A DNA stretch of 64,000 bases from Diphasiastrum complanatum (Eukaryota > Streptophyta > Lycopodiopsida > Lycopodiales > Lycopodiaceae). Positions 1 to 12,415 of the stretch are shown piece by piece. The notes beneath the pieces were generated by a model, which saw only the letters and a list, made by a program, of their open reading frames with translations, searched no databases and was not told the origin of the DNA. The DNA lies in NCBI GenBank assembly GCA_029204225.1, contig CM055095.1:15964049-16028048 (forward strand), written 5' to 3'. Numbering within the stretch: the stretch's first letter is position 1; each line of letters begins with the position of its first letter. The translations under genes and the position numbers were made by a program.

Positions 1-1048
1 TCATCAAGTCCCCCGTTCTGCCGACCACCCCGACCGTGGACGCACCCGTGCTTACACTGTGGGCAGCACCTTGCACAACAGTTGTCTTGATGAACCCCAG
101 ACTCCGCTAGAACCGATCAAAGATTTTCAGCCATAGGAACTTGGCGCCGGGAGCAGCGCCGGCGCCGTTGGCGCCGGGGACATAGCTGGCGCCGGAAGTA
201 AAGCTTGTAAAGGTAGCTTTACAACACCACGACACTTAGACCCCACGACACCTGTGTCGTGGGGAACCTTGATTTTGCCATGCTCAACCTAGGTTCATTA
301 GCTACATATCCCTTGATGGCACTACCCAAATCTTGCACTTTAATACATTCATGTTTGGTTTGGCCCCCATAGCCATAAGTCATATCTTTATTGCTTTGGT
401 GCATAATTGCCCTTTCTCCAATGAGCCTTGAAGAAAAACATTCAATATCTCTCATTTTGAAGTTTCATCTCTTTGTAAATTTTTTTTCAGTCTTGTCATT
501 TTGAAGTTTCGCCAATTTCACTCTAAAAACAAATTTGACCTAACCCTACCTTTGCCCAGCCCTAACCCTACCCTTGCCAAATAGGTTAGAAAAAGTGCAA
601 AAAACCCAAAAAACACCCTGCCAAATTTTTCCTACCCTAATTCTTGACCTATTTAAAAAAAAAAAATTGAACCCTAAACCTAAGCATTCTCTCCTTTGGA
701 CCCTCCTCCCAAACTCTCTCCCCGTCATGGGGCCTATACCCCTCTCATCCGCAGGGTGAAGCTTACACTGATCTACACGACCTTGCCTTTTATACATAAA
801 AAACCACCCTAAGTATTTTATAAACAAGGACACTTCCAAAATTAAAAATTCAACAAGAAAAATTTCACCTCGATGTCTTTTCATGTCCACCTTCATCTCT
901 TGTCGTGGTGCTATCCTCATGCGTACAACCATCACGCGCCATACACTGCTCCACATATCTCAATAGGAGTGTTTGAGTTCTCTCAAGGTCAAGGTTGCAC
1001 GAATCGTCTGCTGCAAAAAAACCCGAATCCCGAGCGGTCTGTTTGCGC

Positions 1049-1050
<2 letters not shown>
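1..1050. other. No gene recognised; window-edge DNA
   Basis: I see no supported coding region here. Reading frames are short, and those near 1 kb run through the GA repeat, so they look accidental. A short stretch near 540-590 contains irregular CCTAACCCTA-like words, but these do not form a regular telomeric array. There is a GGCGCC-rich patch at about 143-195. Confidence 0.5.

Positions 1051-1114
<64 letters not shown>
1051..1114. repeat. (GA)n microsatellite
   Basis: An uninterrupted GA dinucleotide run of about 64 bp. Frames through it give Arg-Glu or Leu-Ser strings and are not genes. Confidence 0.95.
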
Positions 1115-1117
<3 letters not shown>

Positions 1118-1394
1118 CTTGTGGGATCACGTCACCATCGCTGCGGCCTATGGCACATCGGGCACGAAGAGATAGAGTTTCAGATACTGTCACCAGTCTT
1201 ACACTGGAGGGCCCACACGCATGAGGGCACATTTGTTACGTTTGAGGGGGTACGAGATTGCCCCTTGCATGCATGCTCTTGACACGATACTCACTCCTGT
1301 TGCATCGGAGGAGGTTCGAGGATGGGGCCCAGACAGAGAGGTAAACATTCAACTCTTACACAACAAACATTGATCAAGTTTTAACTCGCTTCCC

Positions 1395-4081
1395 ATGGCT
1401 CGGAGGACAGAGCTGCAGATGAGGCATGAGCCTAACCCGCCTTCTAGTGCGGGATCCTCGACACCACCTCCAGCCGTGACCATACCGGCACCACATCAGC
1501 CACTTGAAAGAGGGAGAGGTAGACAGGGCCACACTACACAGCTGGGGGTTAGGGACTATTATGTGTCCACTGTCGCTCCTAGAGAAGGGCGATGAGTACA
1601 GTGAGTGCGATTGGGTAGGTGTGGCCGGGGCCATCTTGTGAGCACCTGAGGACGAAGGGACTTCTTGATGAGCGGGCTTCTGTTGACCAGAAGCTAGAGC
1701 CTCTCAGGAAGGCATGGGCCCAGTACGTACTACTATCCTTTTAACTTTATGCACTGTAAACTTTAAAGACTCTATGATGATTGACCATTGATATGTAGTA
1801 TGTACATTGTAATTTGTACAGTTTTCATACATTGTGGTGGCATTGCATACTTATTACTTGTTAATAGCCATTTATGTTTAATCATGAATCATGATTGTCA
1901 ATTTTCAAATGATCATTCATCATTGAGGGATCACTGCTCAGGGTTGCAACTTGCCATGAAATTTGAATGGAGCGATTCGAGGAGGTGCCACATATTGAAT
2001 ATCTTGGTGTCTTTGTGCCTGGGGACGATGTTTCTCAGATCCATCGACACCTCTGGGTAGGCAGTCACGGGCGAGTACATGTTCTCACACATTCGAGCTG
2101 CCATTGAGGAGGTGGGACCACAACACGTTGTACAAGTATATATATTATACTATAATGGTAATTTGCAAATGTTAATGTTGAATGTTCAATGGCGATTGAT
2201 TAACAATGGATTATGGTTCACTTGAATTCGGAATTCCAAAGTCATGCACATTGCATTTTATGGTTGTGCAGGTGTCATAGACAATGCGTCAAACTGTGTC
2301 TCCATGGGTAGGCTCGTTAATGAGACCTACCCCCACATCTTTTGGTCACCTTGTGCTGCAAACTGCCTGGACTTGTTGGTCGAGGATGTGGCCAAGATAC
2401 CATGGATTGCAGAGGTGGTACGTACCGCACGGTCCTTGGTGAGATTCGTCACCAAGAGGCCCAGGGTCTTGGCCATGTTCAGGAGATAGTCCACCTTGGA
2501 TATCTTGAGACCTACCCCCACTAGGTATGCAAGTTGCAACTCAAATTTGAGTGCGCTTCTGTTGGTAAGTATTTACTGTTTAGTTACTAGTAATGGCTAT
2601 TGTAGTTTGTAACTTTGCGAGCACTGAATGTTCAATGTACCTACTCTTGAATGTTCAATGCAATGCATCATATTTCATGCATGTATTGTGTTGTTAGAAG
2701 TTAGAACTTGTCACTTGTGCCCTGTGTAGGTTTGCATTTATGTTCCTGGTCCTGGAATGACTGTTGAAAGTTCATCAGGGCTTGAGGCAGATGGTTGTTG
2801 CCGTTGAGTGGGCGCAGTGGGGACAATCCCAGGAGCCCAGGAGTAAGGGATTCGAGCAGACCATTATGTTTTCATCATTTTGAGATGAGGCATGATCCAT
2901 TGTGGTGGGCCTACATCCTATCTACACTGTCCTGCGCCTTACAGATCGAGAGGGTTGCACATTGGGCCTCTTGTATGAGTTCATGGACAAGCTGGGCGAG
3001 CAGTTGAGCCTTTGCTCGACCAGTAGCCCAGAGAGGTATATCGCCAACGCTTATTACTTAAGCCTTACTAGTTAGTAGTTACTAGTAACTAGTTGGTACT
3101 AACTTGAAACCTCTAAGTTGTAACTAATGTTTGAAATATGAATCATCAGATTCTCTCACAGGACTGCATTGCAGTCGCTTGTGAGAGAAACTGGAGTGTT
3201 CATTCCTTGATTCACACGAAGTAGAGCAATCGACTCTTCTCTGCACAGTTGGAGAGGTTGGTGTAGTACGTACACGCCAACCTCAGACTTTTGGGTAGAC
3301 TCCAGACCACCGTAGAGCCATAAATTATAATTTCTAACATGTGATCCCAGTTAGTAGATACTAAATAGATCATAGTAGAATGTAGCTAAATTTTAACTTT
3401 TGTTGGGACTCGGCCGTCCAAATTTTGTCTTGATTTCAATGTGCATTGTGACATGTGCGTAGGTTAATCCCGATCTAATCGATGTGGCAAAGGTTCCAAA
3501 GTTGCCACCGAGAGACCAGGCAGAGGAGGACGTGTACGCAATCCTCCATGAGGAGGCCATGCAGAGTGCAGGTGAGAAATTAGGATTTAGCTCTAGCCTC
3601 TAGGCTCTTAGAAGTTAGCACTTGCTATCAAGGTTGACAACTTGACGTTGCATGCTTCTGACTTGTCACTTCAGGCTTGTCAGTTCAAAGTTGACAATGT
3701 GTCACTTGTCTAAGGTCTTGAATTAAATTTTCGAAGTTCGAACTAATTATTGTAATTTACTAATTTTCAGGCAATAATACGTTTGTCACTCCTTGTGTGC
3801 ACTGTGCAGGACCTGTCACTCGAGCAGAGCGCAGGAGGAGGGCAAGAGAGGGTAGCAGCTCCCATGCTCACAAGACGACGAGTTTGAGTCAGAGGCATCG
3901 TCAGGGTCAGAGTCCTCAGAAGAGGAGGAGTATGTGGATGAGGAGTCCGAGGAGGGCAGGGATGAGGATGAGGGGCATCATACCTCTGCCTCCGATGAGG
4001 ATTTCGTTGCTGCCACTCGAGAGACCACAACAGGCTCCACAACACCAACGAGCAGGAGGAGACTCAGGCCTAGGAGAGCTT
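1395..4081 (+). pseudogene. Degenerate hAT-superfamily transposase (DUF659 type)
   Basis: Several exon-like blocks in hAT order are visible. A basic/proline-rich N-terminal block starts at ATG 1,395. Around 2,272-2,489 the peptide contains VIDNASNC, then HIFWSPCAANCLDLL and a stretch ending VRFVTKRP; this is the DUF659/hAT core with its second catalytic Asp. Around 2,730-3,030 come MVVAVEWAQW and GLLYEFMDKL. Around 3,150-3,320 come VACERNWSVHSLIHTK and YVHANLRL, the hAT C-terminal dimerisation region. At about 3,863-4,081 lies a strongly acidic Ser/Glu/Asp tail ending in an Arg-rich peptide, common in plant members. The blocks are separated by intron-like DNA and carry stops and frame changes, so the gene is dead. 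The family assignment is firm. I did not find terminal inverted repeats or an 8-bp target duplication. Confidence 0.8.
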
Positions 4082-4349
4082 AGAGTGCATAATGTACATT
4101 GTAGATTAGTTACTAGTAGTTTGGACTCTGTAGATAGATCATAGTAGTTGTAATTACATAGTATTGATGAGCATTGACTCTTGAGCTGTTTACACATCAT
4201 GATTTATCATCAGACATGTCGCATGTGGCATTACATTGGTGACCGGACTCATGAGGCACCTGGCATATGTATTTACTATTATGTTATGAATCATGATATA
4301 TTATGGATTCTAATTTCTGATTCCTGAAGTTAACTGGTTACTGTAGTTT

Positions 4350-4895
4350 GTTTTGTGAGCTGAAGTTATGGAAAAGCTGATCACCTCTTTCTCTGATATG
4401 GAACATTTTATAGTTGAGTCTTTGCTTAGGGATGATTATTCGCAGTAGATTTGAGGCCTATTCTTTTTGAAACTTTGCTAAAGACAAAGAGATTAACAAT
4501 CCAATGCTTCAATCCTGATGATACAAGCCTTTTTGTAGGGACAAAAAGTTCTAGTGTTACCAAAACTTGAGGCTGTATTTTATTTCTTTCGTTTAGTTCC
4601 AAAAGATAAACCACTTAGCTGAAAGTGACTCTTTGCTTTTTCAGATTTCCATATAACTGAGATTAGAAAGCAGAGTAACTAGTCCCGTATCACTCGAGAA
4701 GCACGATAAAGAATACAAAATTTGACTTAAAGCATAACCTCCTACAATGACTGCAGAAATAGAAATCAAAATAAGAAATCCAATCCTAAAAGCAGAAGTT
4801 CTTCAATTTGGATATGAATATGCATAAACAATTCACACCTCAAAATTCAGCATGGATGGAATTTCTACCAGGCTTCCTCACTCATGAGCTTGCAC
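4350..4895. repeat. Left arm of a ~540-bp inverted repeat
   Basis: This segment reads as the reverse complement of about 9,250-9,787. Shared words, allowing for orientation, include GAGCTGAAGTTATGGAAAAG, AGGGATGATTATT and GAATATGCATAAACAATTC. Both arms contain a similar short reading frame (peptide words KRLVSSGLK and NNHP), which may be chance conservation. Terminal identity is lower at the inner edge. Confidence 0.8.
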
Positions 4896-7800
4896 TCGCA
4901 ATTACAATTGAGAAACACGAATCAAGTCAAATGCTTGGCCTATGTATCTTAAGTTAAGACTCGTGATAATGTTTTTGTGTACCACCCGATGAACAGTCAA
5001 AAGATTCATTTCTTATAGTTGGTGGGGTCCATAGACTTCACATTTTTCAAGGACGGATCACATAGAACTTACACTTCCATTGTTGGCCTTCAGCTTCTAA
5101 TCGTAAGACTGTTGGAGAAACTCTTGTCATATCCTCCCTATTCTAGTTATACAATCATTGAAATCCATTTTATGCAACTGTCAACAAGAATCCATGGAAA
5201 AATCCCAGCTTTTAAACTATTCATAGGAAACAAGAAATATGCTACAATCTCTAAAACCAAAGGTGTCTGATGTGTATACCTAGTCCCCTTCATTGGGTGA
5301 CAATTAACCTAGAATCAATGTTGATAGAGTACATAATCTAATGGAATGATTTTTCAACCACCTCTTAAAAGCCAAAAAAACCTCATTTTGATGATCAAAT
5401 AAATGTTTTTGCAACACCAAGGATTCAAAGAGGAAGCAGCTGGTTAATGGACGGCATGGTCTTTCAGGTTGTCTTAAACTTGGCATTATGTTCTTATTTC
5501 AATCTAAAACAAATTCCTTTAAAATCTTATCATGTGTCTTATAAGCAACAAATTCAAATTCATTCACAAATATACATTTGGATGATGAGTTCACACATCC
5601 TGGTTCACATGGTCACGACTAGGACCAGTCATGCACATCCTCTTACACCTTGCACGTTCCATCAGTAGTTTCATAGAATGACCAGAATGTTTTTTCTTTG
5701 ATATAATCAAAAGTTCACAATAGCCTGTGAGATATTATGATTAGTCAACACTGAACTGAACTCCACTAGGTGCCCCGAAATGACCAAAGCAGATCTGAAA
5801 GTCAAGATTTTAATATAGGATGGTAACATCTGCATGTCAGTTGATCATGCATGTGTCAGTCTCCACTCCACTCACCTCACGATAAAGCTAGGGAGAATGC
5901 ATGCAATCGTGCATGCCCCTGCATGCACCTAAAGGGCCTGTGCAAATGTGGAAGGATCATGCTTTTTTTGGCCATCTTTGTGATGTGGTCATGCATGTAT
6001 GCATATGCATGCACCTAAGGCATGCATACATGCATGCACATGCTCACACATACATCCTATTGGCCATGTATATTCATGCAGTGATGAATTTATGTACCTA
6101 AAATGTAACCGGTGGTTACAGTTACTACAAATATGTCAAATGCCAGGGTCCAACTATGGATCCAGTTATTCATCATGTGGTTGGTGATGGCCGGTATTGA
6201 CTGGGTACCGGAATGATTATTACACGGTATCAAATAGATTTTCTAGATTTTTATACCCGCAAATTATTAATAAGGGTTGAGGGTATTTGATTTTTGGGAC
6301 CAGGCAGGCCGACTCTTTGATATTAGGTTCATACCTGATCAGATAGTTACAATTTTATATCCGCTTGAGAAATGTGACACTTGGCAAAGATCTAGCAAAA
6401 CACTACACGTACTTGCATGGGCAATAGTGCCAAGGCTAGTACTAGTAGTCCATGAATTGTACAGATTCAAGTTAATGGACAAGTATACACTCATAACAAT
6501 GTGATAAGTGGCAAAAGTCTATCATGAGTTCCATGTGCCACAATGTGCTATGCATTTGAAGGACCCTAAAATAAAGTAATCTTTTGGCTCATTTGCTTAG
6601 TGTAAGATTTTGTCCTCCTACTCCCTTTCTGAAAGAGAGCCATGCTTGCTACGTGTTATGCCCAATCACATGAATAGGAACAGTCTATTGTTCTGTTTCT
6701 TGTCTATTGTGTCATCAACATGATTGGGGATTGTTAGCATTATTTCTTGTTTTTCACTATGATTCTTGGGTTAGTGTCATATCTTGTTATATCATTTATC
6801 CTTTGTAAGCTTGTGGAGACATAAATATAAATGTTAAAATTGGCTTGGTCACCAACCTGTGGCAACAAAATTGTAGGTCACTAGTTAACAGATAGAGGCT
6901 GCTGCAATGACTTCTAAGTAGTTGACTGGTCAAAGTGTCCTATGCTATATGGGATGCTTGGTCCAATACATCAGAGAAGTGATTTGACGGTCTTAGCAAC
7001 ATCTATATTTCATGCCTATGTGTCAAGCTATTCCCAAGTGGCATGGCTAGTCACTAAATTGCACGTGCACCACTTGTCAATTTAAGAATGTATCAATTCT
7101 TACATCAACTTAACCCGCCTGGCTTGCCAGTTCTTTCTCACTCGACACTGGATCAACAACTATGATAGTTGTTTCGTTTACCCTCTCTTATTCCTATGGA
7201 AATCTACTAGCCTTCAACTAATCAAAGATTTGTTGCGATATTACCTCCAATGGCATCTTCTACCTTAGCAGCAACCTCCTCAATCCTAGATATCTATATG
7301 CATGTGCCTTGTAAGGGATCCATAATCAATGTAACAAAATTAAAACCCTATAGTTGATATGTTTGGAGCACAAATTTCAAATCAAAACACCCTTGTAAAT
7401 GGGCGATGAGGGGCTGTAGCCTGCCAACAGCCAGCTGCGCCTAACCCTAGTCAAAAAGATTGCTTGGGAAGCCCAAAAATCACACATAAGGCAGCTATAG
7501 ACCTGCGTAGAAATCTGAACCCACTTAGATTCTATGGCTGCAAATTTCCACTCTAGTTTACACTATTACTTCTGTTCCTGGGAAGCGAATGCTCACCAAC
7601 AGCCAGAAGTAGATTCCAGCCTCAAAAGAAGCCCAAATCTTGTTGAATTTCAGCACTAGACAGCCAGCCCTAACAAGCGATGATCAGCCTGTATATTCCC
7701 ACAAGTTTCAGCACATTGTAGCCTCCTATTAGCGATCATGACGATCTGAAAACTACTATTTGAAAACACACACAAAGTATTGCACAACTAATAGCCAAAA

Positions 7801-8559
7801 TCTCATCTTTTAATGATTCACAACAAAGTATATTCAATGATTGCTCAAACTTTAAAGGAGCTGGCTGCAGTGTCTCCACCCAACCTTTGTGCATAGAAGG
7901 TGATGAGGAATGCCTAACTCTAGGCTCACTTATAAACAATCCTCAAGCACTCCCTCCCCCTTAACCTTGACCTTTCTTCACGTCGACACATGGCAAACTC
8001 CATGCACAGTCAATGCTTGCCAAGTACCCATAAGCAAGCAAGGAGAAGGATCGTCTAACATGTGTCACTCATACACCGGACCAAGTGTCCCAATGTGCAT
8101 ATGACACGTCTTGCTAACCGGTTAACTCCTTTTGGAGGTCATGCAGTTCCCCATGCCAAAGCTAAGCACAACTCTGAAAGTCCAATGCCAACTACCTACA
8201 ATGTGATTACAAAGGTCACATGTTACATACCTATGTAGCTGGCAGTACTTCAATGTCCCCTATGTGCTCGTTTAGTCTCTGGGGGGCTAAATGGCGTGAC
8301 CCTTGGATAAGGGTAGGTGCCTTTGTATCACAAAGCTATCTAAATTCAACTCAAACCAAAGCAGGCACGAAATATCCACTTTATTGATTTCTCTTCAAAT
8401 TGAAAGTACATGACAAGATACACATAAACACATAAGAGCACTGCTGCTAAGTCTCCTCCCAGCCACTTGCTGCATAGATTATGGTGAAGAATGCCTCTCT
8501 CTAGGCTCACTTATACATAATCCTCAAGCACCCACTTAGACATGACCCTTTCCTAACAT
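4896..8559. other. Spacer between inverted-repeat arms; no gene seen
   Basis: About 3.7 kb of AT-rich DNA with no convincing coding region. It contains a CATGCATG-rich patch at about 5,895-6,060 and a diverged direct repeat listed separately. The short reading frames show no recognisable domain or splice pattern. Confidence 0.5.
5895..6060. repeat. ATGCATGC-rich patch
   Basis: The word GCATGC or ATGCAT recurs roughly a dozen times in about 165 bp. The word contains the plant RY element (CATGCA). The spacing is irregular, so this looks like a decayed simple repeat and not a designed regulatory array. Confidence 0.6.
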
Positions 8560-8580
8560 CAATACATGGCGGCTTTATGG
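7869..8580 (+). repeat. Diverged direct repeat, two ~130-bp units
   Basis: Units at about 7,869-8,000 and 8,448-8,580 share words such as TCTAGGCTCACTTATA and AATCCTCAAGCAC, with the same order and similar spacing. The origin is unknown. They could be fragments of one repeat family. Confidence 0.65.
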
Positions 8581-8765
8581 ACATCCTCTTCGCGAACTCT
8601 AACTTGATGATACCCACTCTTCAAGAATATCATACTAAACACAACAGCACCATGAGAGCATCAAGCAAGTCATCAATACGTGGCATAGGATATCGATGCT
8701 TAATAGTTATCTTATTGAGGCCTCGATAATCCACAAACACATGCCAACGATGCTTAATAGTCATC
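8560..8765 (-). mobile_element. Ty3/gypsy reverse-transcriptase fragment (fossil)
   Basis: On the minus strand a short stretch reads [18 protein letters not shown] followed by [11 protein letters not shown], the start of a gypsy-type reverse transcriptase. No LTRs, gag or integrase are visible around it. This is a small, old, broken remnant. Confidence 0.75.
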
Positions 8766-9249
8766 TTATTGAGGCCTTAAATCTATTTCTCACTTTCAAA
8801 AAAATCCTCACTTATTTTGAATTTCTCGAATACAAGACATCAGATTAAATTCATATGATCGTGAAAATTATTGTTTTTTTAAAGGATTGTTATCATCATG
8901 TGAATTACTACTTGCATGATTAAGGCTTGGAATTTGAGACGTTCCAAGATTATTATATATTAATTTTCTTAAACCCAGATTGCCTCTTATGCATAGATAG
9001 ATCTCGGATGGACGGTGGTTATTGTCACTCATGTTGAAAATGTTTGGAAGAAAAGCCATGTGTATAATAGAGTGAATCCTTTTTGGGAAGGCACTTATTA
9101 TTGACTTTTCATGATTCAAATATTTTCATGTGTGATCTCTCTAGCTAGTTTTTATAAGAAATTGAGAAATTTCTTTAAAAAGGAGGGGTGAAGTGATGGG
9201 CAAATTCTATTATAGGATCTCTCAGTTGCACAATTTTTGGATAAGAGAA

Positions 9250-9787
9250 ATACAAGCTCGTGAGCGAGGAAGCCTAGTAGAAAGTCCATCCACGCTGAAT
9301 TTTGAGGTGTGAATTGTTTATGCATATTCATATCCAAATTGAAGAACTTTTGCTTTCAGGATTGGATTTCTTATTTTGATTTCTATAGTCATCGTAGGAG
9401 GTTATTTTTTTTTTGTATTCTTTATTGTGCTTCTAGAGTTATACGGGACTAGTAACTCTGCTCTTGAGATGTTGCTTTCCAATTTCAGTTATATGGAAAT
9501 TTGAAAAAGCAAACTGTCACTATCAACTATCGAAAGTGGTTTATCTTTTGGAAATAAACGAAAGAAATGAAATGCAGCCTCAAGTTTTCGTAACTCTAGA
9601 AACTTTTGTCCCTGCAAAAAGGCTTGTATCTTCAGGATTGAAGTATTGGATTGTTAACAAAGTTTTAAAAAGAGTAGGCCTCAAATCTACTACAAATAAT
9701 CATCCCTAAGCAAAGACTCAACTATGAATGTTCCATATTAGGGAAAGAGGTGATCAGCTTTTCCATAACTTCAGCTCACAATAAAAA
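9250..9787. repeat. Right arm of the ~540-bp inverted repeat
   Basis: Reverse-complement partner of 4,350-4,895. It lies about 100 bp upstream of the LLG-like exon. The arrangement could come from an inverted segmental duplication or a foldback element; no flanking target duplication was found. Confidence 0.8.
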
Positions 9788-9892
9788 GCAAGACGTTCTT
9801 TTTAAATGCTATAACCCATTCTTTGTATGATTTGCATTGATTACTGAAATAGCAACAGAAGAGAACCTTATTGTCTTTCTGGTGAATTGCAG

Positions 9893-10260
9893 CTTGTCCT
9901 ATTGATATGGCTAATCTAAATTATACTCCGTGCATTAGCATCTGCAAGGCACCAAACTTCCCCAAAGTTCCATGTTGCGAAGGCTTCAAGGCAGTTGTTT
10001 GTCCCATTGTCCTTTATTTCAATAATGCATCTACAGATTGTCCTGATGAGTTCTTTTCTTATCTCAATCTTTATGGAAGCTTCCCTGGTGGCCTTTTTAA
10101 TGACTATTGTGTTGAAGGAGTTCAGGGTTTGGCTTGTCCCCTTGTTCCTGCACCATCACCCTCTCACGGGGTGCAAAAGTCCAGATTGAGTGCTACCTAC
10201 TTGCTTAGTCTTATTGGTGGTTTTGGCATGAGCTACTTTATACAATTATCATTCACATAA
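9893..10260 (+). CDS. LORELEI/LLG-type GPI-anchored protein, terminal exon only
   Basis: The exon follows a good 3' splice site (GTGAATTGCAG, ending 9,892) and runs to a TAA at 10,258-10,260, about 122 codons. The peptide has the Cys pattern of plant LORELEI-like GPI-anchored proteins: ACPIDMANLNYTPC, PKVPCCEGFK, CPIVLYFNNASTDC, FFSYLNLYGSFPGGLF and GVQGLACP. It ends with a hydrophobic tail (LLSLIGGFGMSYFIQL) suited to GPI-anchor addition. Known family members are secreted and act as chaperones or co-receptors for FERONIA-type receptor kinases. No upstream exon with a signal peptide is recognisable, so either the first exon is distant or this is an orphan duplicate. The exon itself has no internal stop. 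Confidence 0.75.
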
Positions 10261-11240
10261 AAGGAGGTGATGCCTTATGATGCTATCACAAACTTTTTGC
10301 ACAACGCTTGCCAAGGAGTTCACAGCAATTATGCACAACCAATTATTGGTCATTGTTTGATCAAGTGAAAATTTTAATGTTTATTTGAATTTGTAAGATT
10401 ATGAAGCATTGAAAGATTGGGGATGCCAGTTTAGTGATTGATGTACGACTGTAATGGGCAAGTGAGCTTTTAGATTAGTGACTATTAATGGAGCGCCATT
10501 TTTCTTTGATAATGACTTGCTTAATTAAGAAACTATTGAGACATTGGTTGAATGTCGTTTTCACTTGTGATCAATAATTGAAAGTTCTTATATTCTTCAT
10601 ACATTTTGTAGTGTGAAGCTTTGATATTGCGTCATGTTAATTTCAAGCATATCTACCTTTTATTCACTCAAAAATTTGAAAGTCAAATTCAAAGGAATCT
10701 AAATTGTGTGAGCAACAAGAAATCTTATGAAATGAGAAATGGCACAAGACCCAATTTTTTTGTGTGAATTTATAATTTTTTGAAATTCAAAAAGTTTTTT
10801 AACCCTAAATTTGTAAATGATTTCATTATTTTGCAAAATTGTATATTTAGCAAATAATTTAAATTGGAAGTATTGCAAACTATTTTTAAAATTTTTACAC
10901 TGAAATGGGTCAAAAAATAAAAATATCATTAATGTGCAATTTGTTATTATGAAAAATAGTTGTTAAATTAAGCAAGTGATTGTAACATTTTTAAAATTAT
11001 TTTTTTTACTAAAAAAACAACAAAAAATACTTTGACATGAATTTGACAACAGGGACAACCTATATAAAATTTGATATTTGTATGTTAACAATCAAGTAAA
11101 CTAAACAAATATAGTATCCAAAAAATATGCTAAATTTATAACATATATTATTCAACAAAAGCATTTACCAAAAAGAAAATTAAAAACATCTAAGAAATGA
11201 ATATTTTGTACAAAAAATACAGTAATCTTTCGAATAAAGA
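10261..11240. other. AT-rich flank, no gene seen
   Basis: This is 3' flanking DNA of the LLG-like exon followed by very AT-rich sequence. There is no coding evidence. The left edge of the methyltransferase-bearing unit may fall here, but I could not locate a terminal repeat. Confidence 0.5.
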
Positions 11241-11247
11241 GATTTTT

Positions 11248-11652
11248 TTATAAATAAATGTTTTCAATTACAGTCTCAAAAATTTTCAACCGAATCATCA
11301 GGATTTGGAGTAGCAACCCTTCCAGTTCTCCTTCATCACCAACTACACCACTGGTAGGTGGTTGAGGCTCCTTAACAAATGGAGCGATACCACCTTCAGA
11401 GGGGCCTAATTTACTAACTTCTTGAAATTCATCAAGCAAAATTGGAATACCAGCTAGTCTCATCTTAACAAAATTTGATAAATCCTCATCTAATTCTATG
11501 GCCGCAACATGTCTGCCCTTTTGGACAGCACATGCACTAGTAGTGCCACTACCACTAAACAAATCTAAAATCCAGTTTGCGGGATGAGAACCAATTAATT
11601 TATTTACAATCTGTTGTGGCTTTTGATATGGACAAGCCACAGAACCAGTCAT
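11248..11652 (-). CDS. Methyltransferase C-terminal exon: SAM-binding motif I
   Basis: Last exon of the methyltransferase remnant. It reads YQKPQQIVNKLIGSH, then WILDLFSGSGTTSACAVQKG and RHVAAIELDEDL. This matches the DNA_methylase N4/N6 family: a motif X-like KP..I...LI segment, the FxGxG AdoMet loop in FSGSGTT, and the acidic end of the next strand in AIELD. The rest of the exon is Glu/Pro/Gly-rich with no known domain. This block is open throughout. Confidence 0.8.
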   Translation of the reverse strand: MTGSVACPYQKPQQIVNKLIGSHPANWILDLFSGSGTTSACAVQKGRHVAAIELDEDLSNFVKMRLAGIPILLDEFQEVSKLGPSEGGIAPFVKEPQPPTSGVVGDEGELEGLLLQILMIRLKIFETVIENIYL

Positions 11653-12076
11653 CGGATTTTTTAATTTTTGGTCACTGCAGAAAAATCAAAATGATTTCTA
11701 AAATTCGTGTTTCCTGCAGTGTTGTAGTGCAACATGGATCTCTTTCCATCGGTAGAGAAATAATTGATGCTGAGATCTTCGATCTCATTAGAAAGACGTG
11801 CACCACCAGAATTGTGCACATTTGGCTTGTACCTACAAACATTGAAAGCAAATAATCAAAAAACCAAATAATGTAACATGTTTAAAAATATTAAAAAGAC
11901 TTGTAAATATATATGTTTAATTAAAAACAGTACTTACCAAATGGCGTTCTTTATCCCTGCATTGCAGACTTCCAGTAGGGCTTTGTGAACACCTACTTGT
12001 TGCCAACTGGAGTGAAATATCACTATCCTCCAGAGCGGAGCGGTAGCGATCTCCAAGAAACCAGCAACATCATCTT

Positions 12077-12415
12077 TTACTTCGGTGTACTTAAACGATC
12101 ATCATTCAATGAGGCCGCAAGTTTGAAGCCATATGGAACATCAGCGATGCAGAGAGTGTAAGGTCTTCTTTTTACAAACTTGGAGATCTCTCTGGCATCA
12201 CCTTGTTGTATAAAAACAAGGAGGATCATCAACAAACTTGGGAATACACGTCTCTTTGGGATCATCATCAACGTTTGAGTCTCCAGTCTGTTGAGATTCT
12301 TTGTGTTTTTTCTCGGCCTTAGCTTTTTGCAGGTGAGTTCTAAACTGCTCAGGAAGCTGCCCAGTCTTTTTATCTTCAGAACTTTGTGAAAAATAGAAGC
12401 ACTTATGCTAAGCAT
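12077..12415 (-). pseudogene. Methyltransferase exon with DPPY-like catalytic motif
   Basis: The 3' half reads FVKRRPYTLCIADVPYGFKL. The ADVPYGF stretch sits where the (D/N/S)PP(Y/F) motif IV of amino-methyltransferases belongs; the first Pro appears as Val. Upstream, a different frame carries the lysine-rich linker KAKAEKKHKESQQTG, so the exon has a frame change. The following exon contains NEIEDLSINYFSTDGKR. Confidence 0.65.

Noticed and set aside
540-600. Telomere-like CCTAACCCTA words
   Set aside because: Only a few irregular words, not a tandem array.
960-1282. Reading frames across the GA repeat
   Set aside because: Poly Arg-Glu or Leu-Ser translation of a microsatellite on both strands; no gene.
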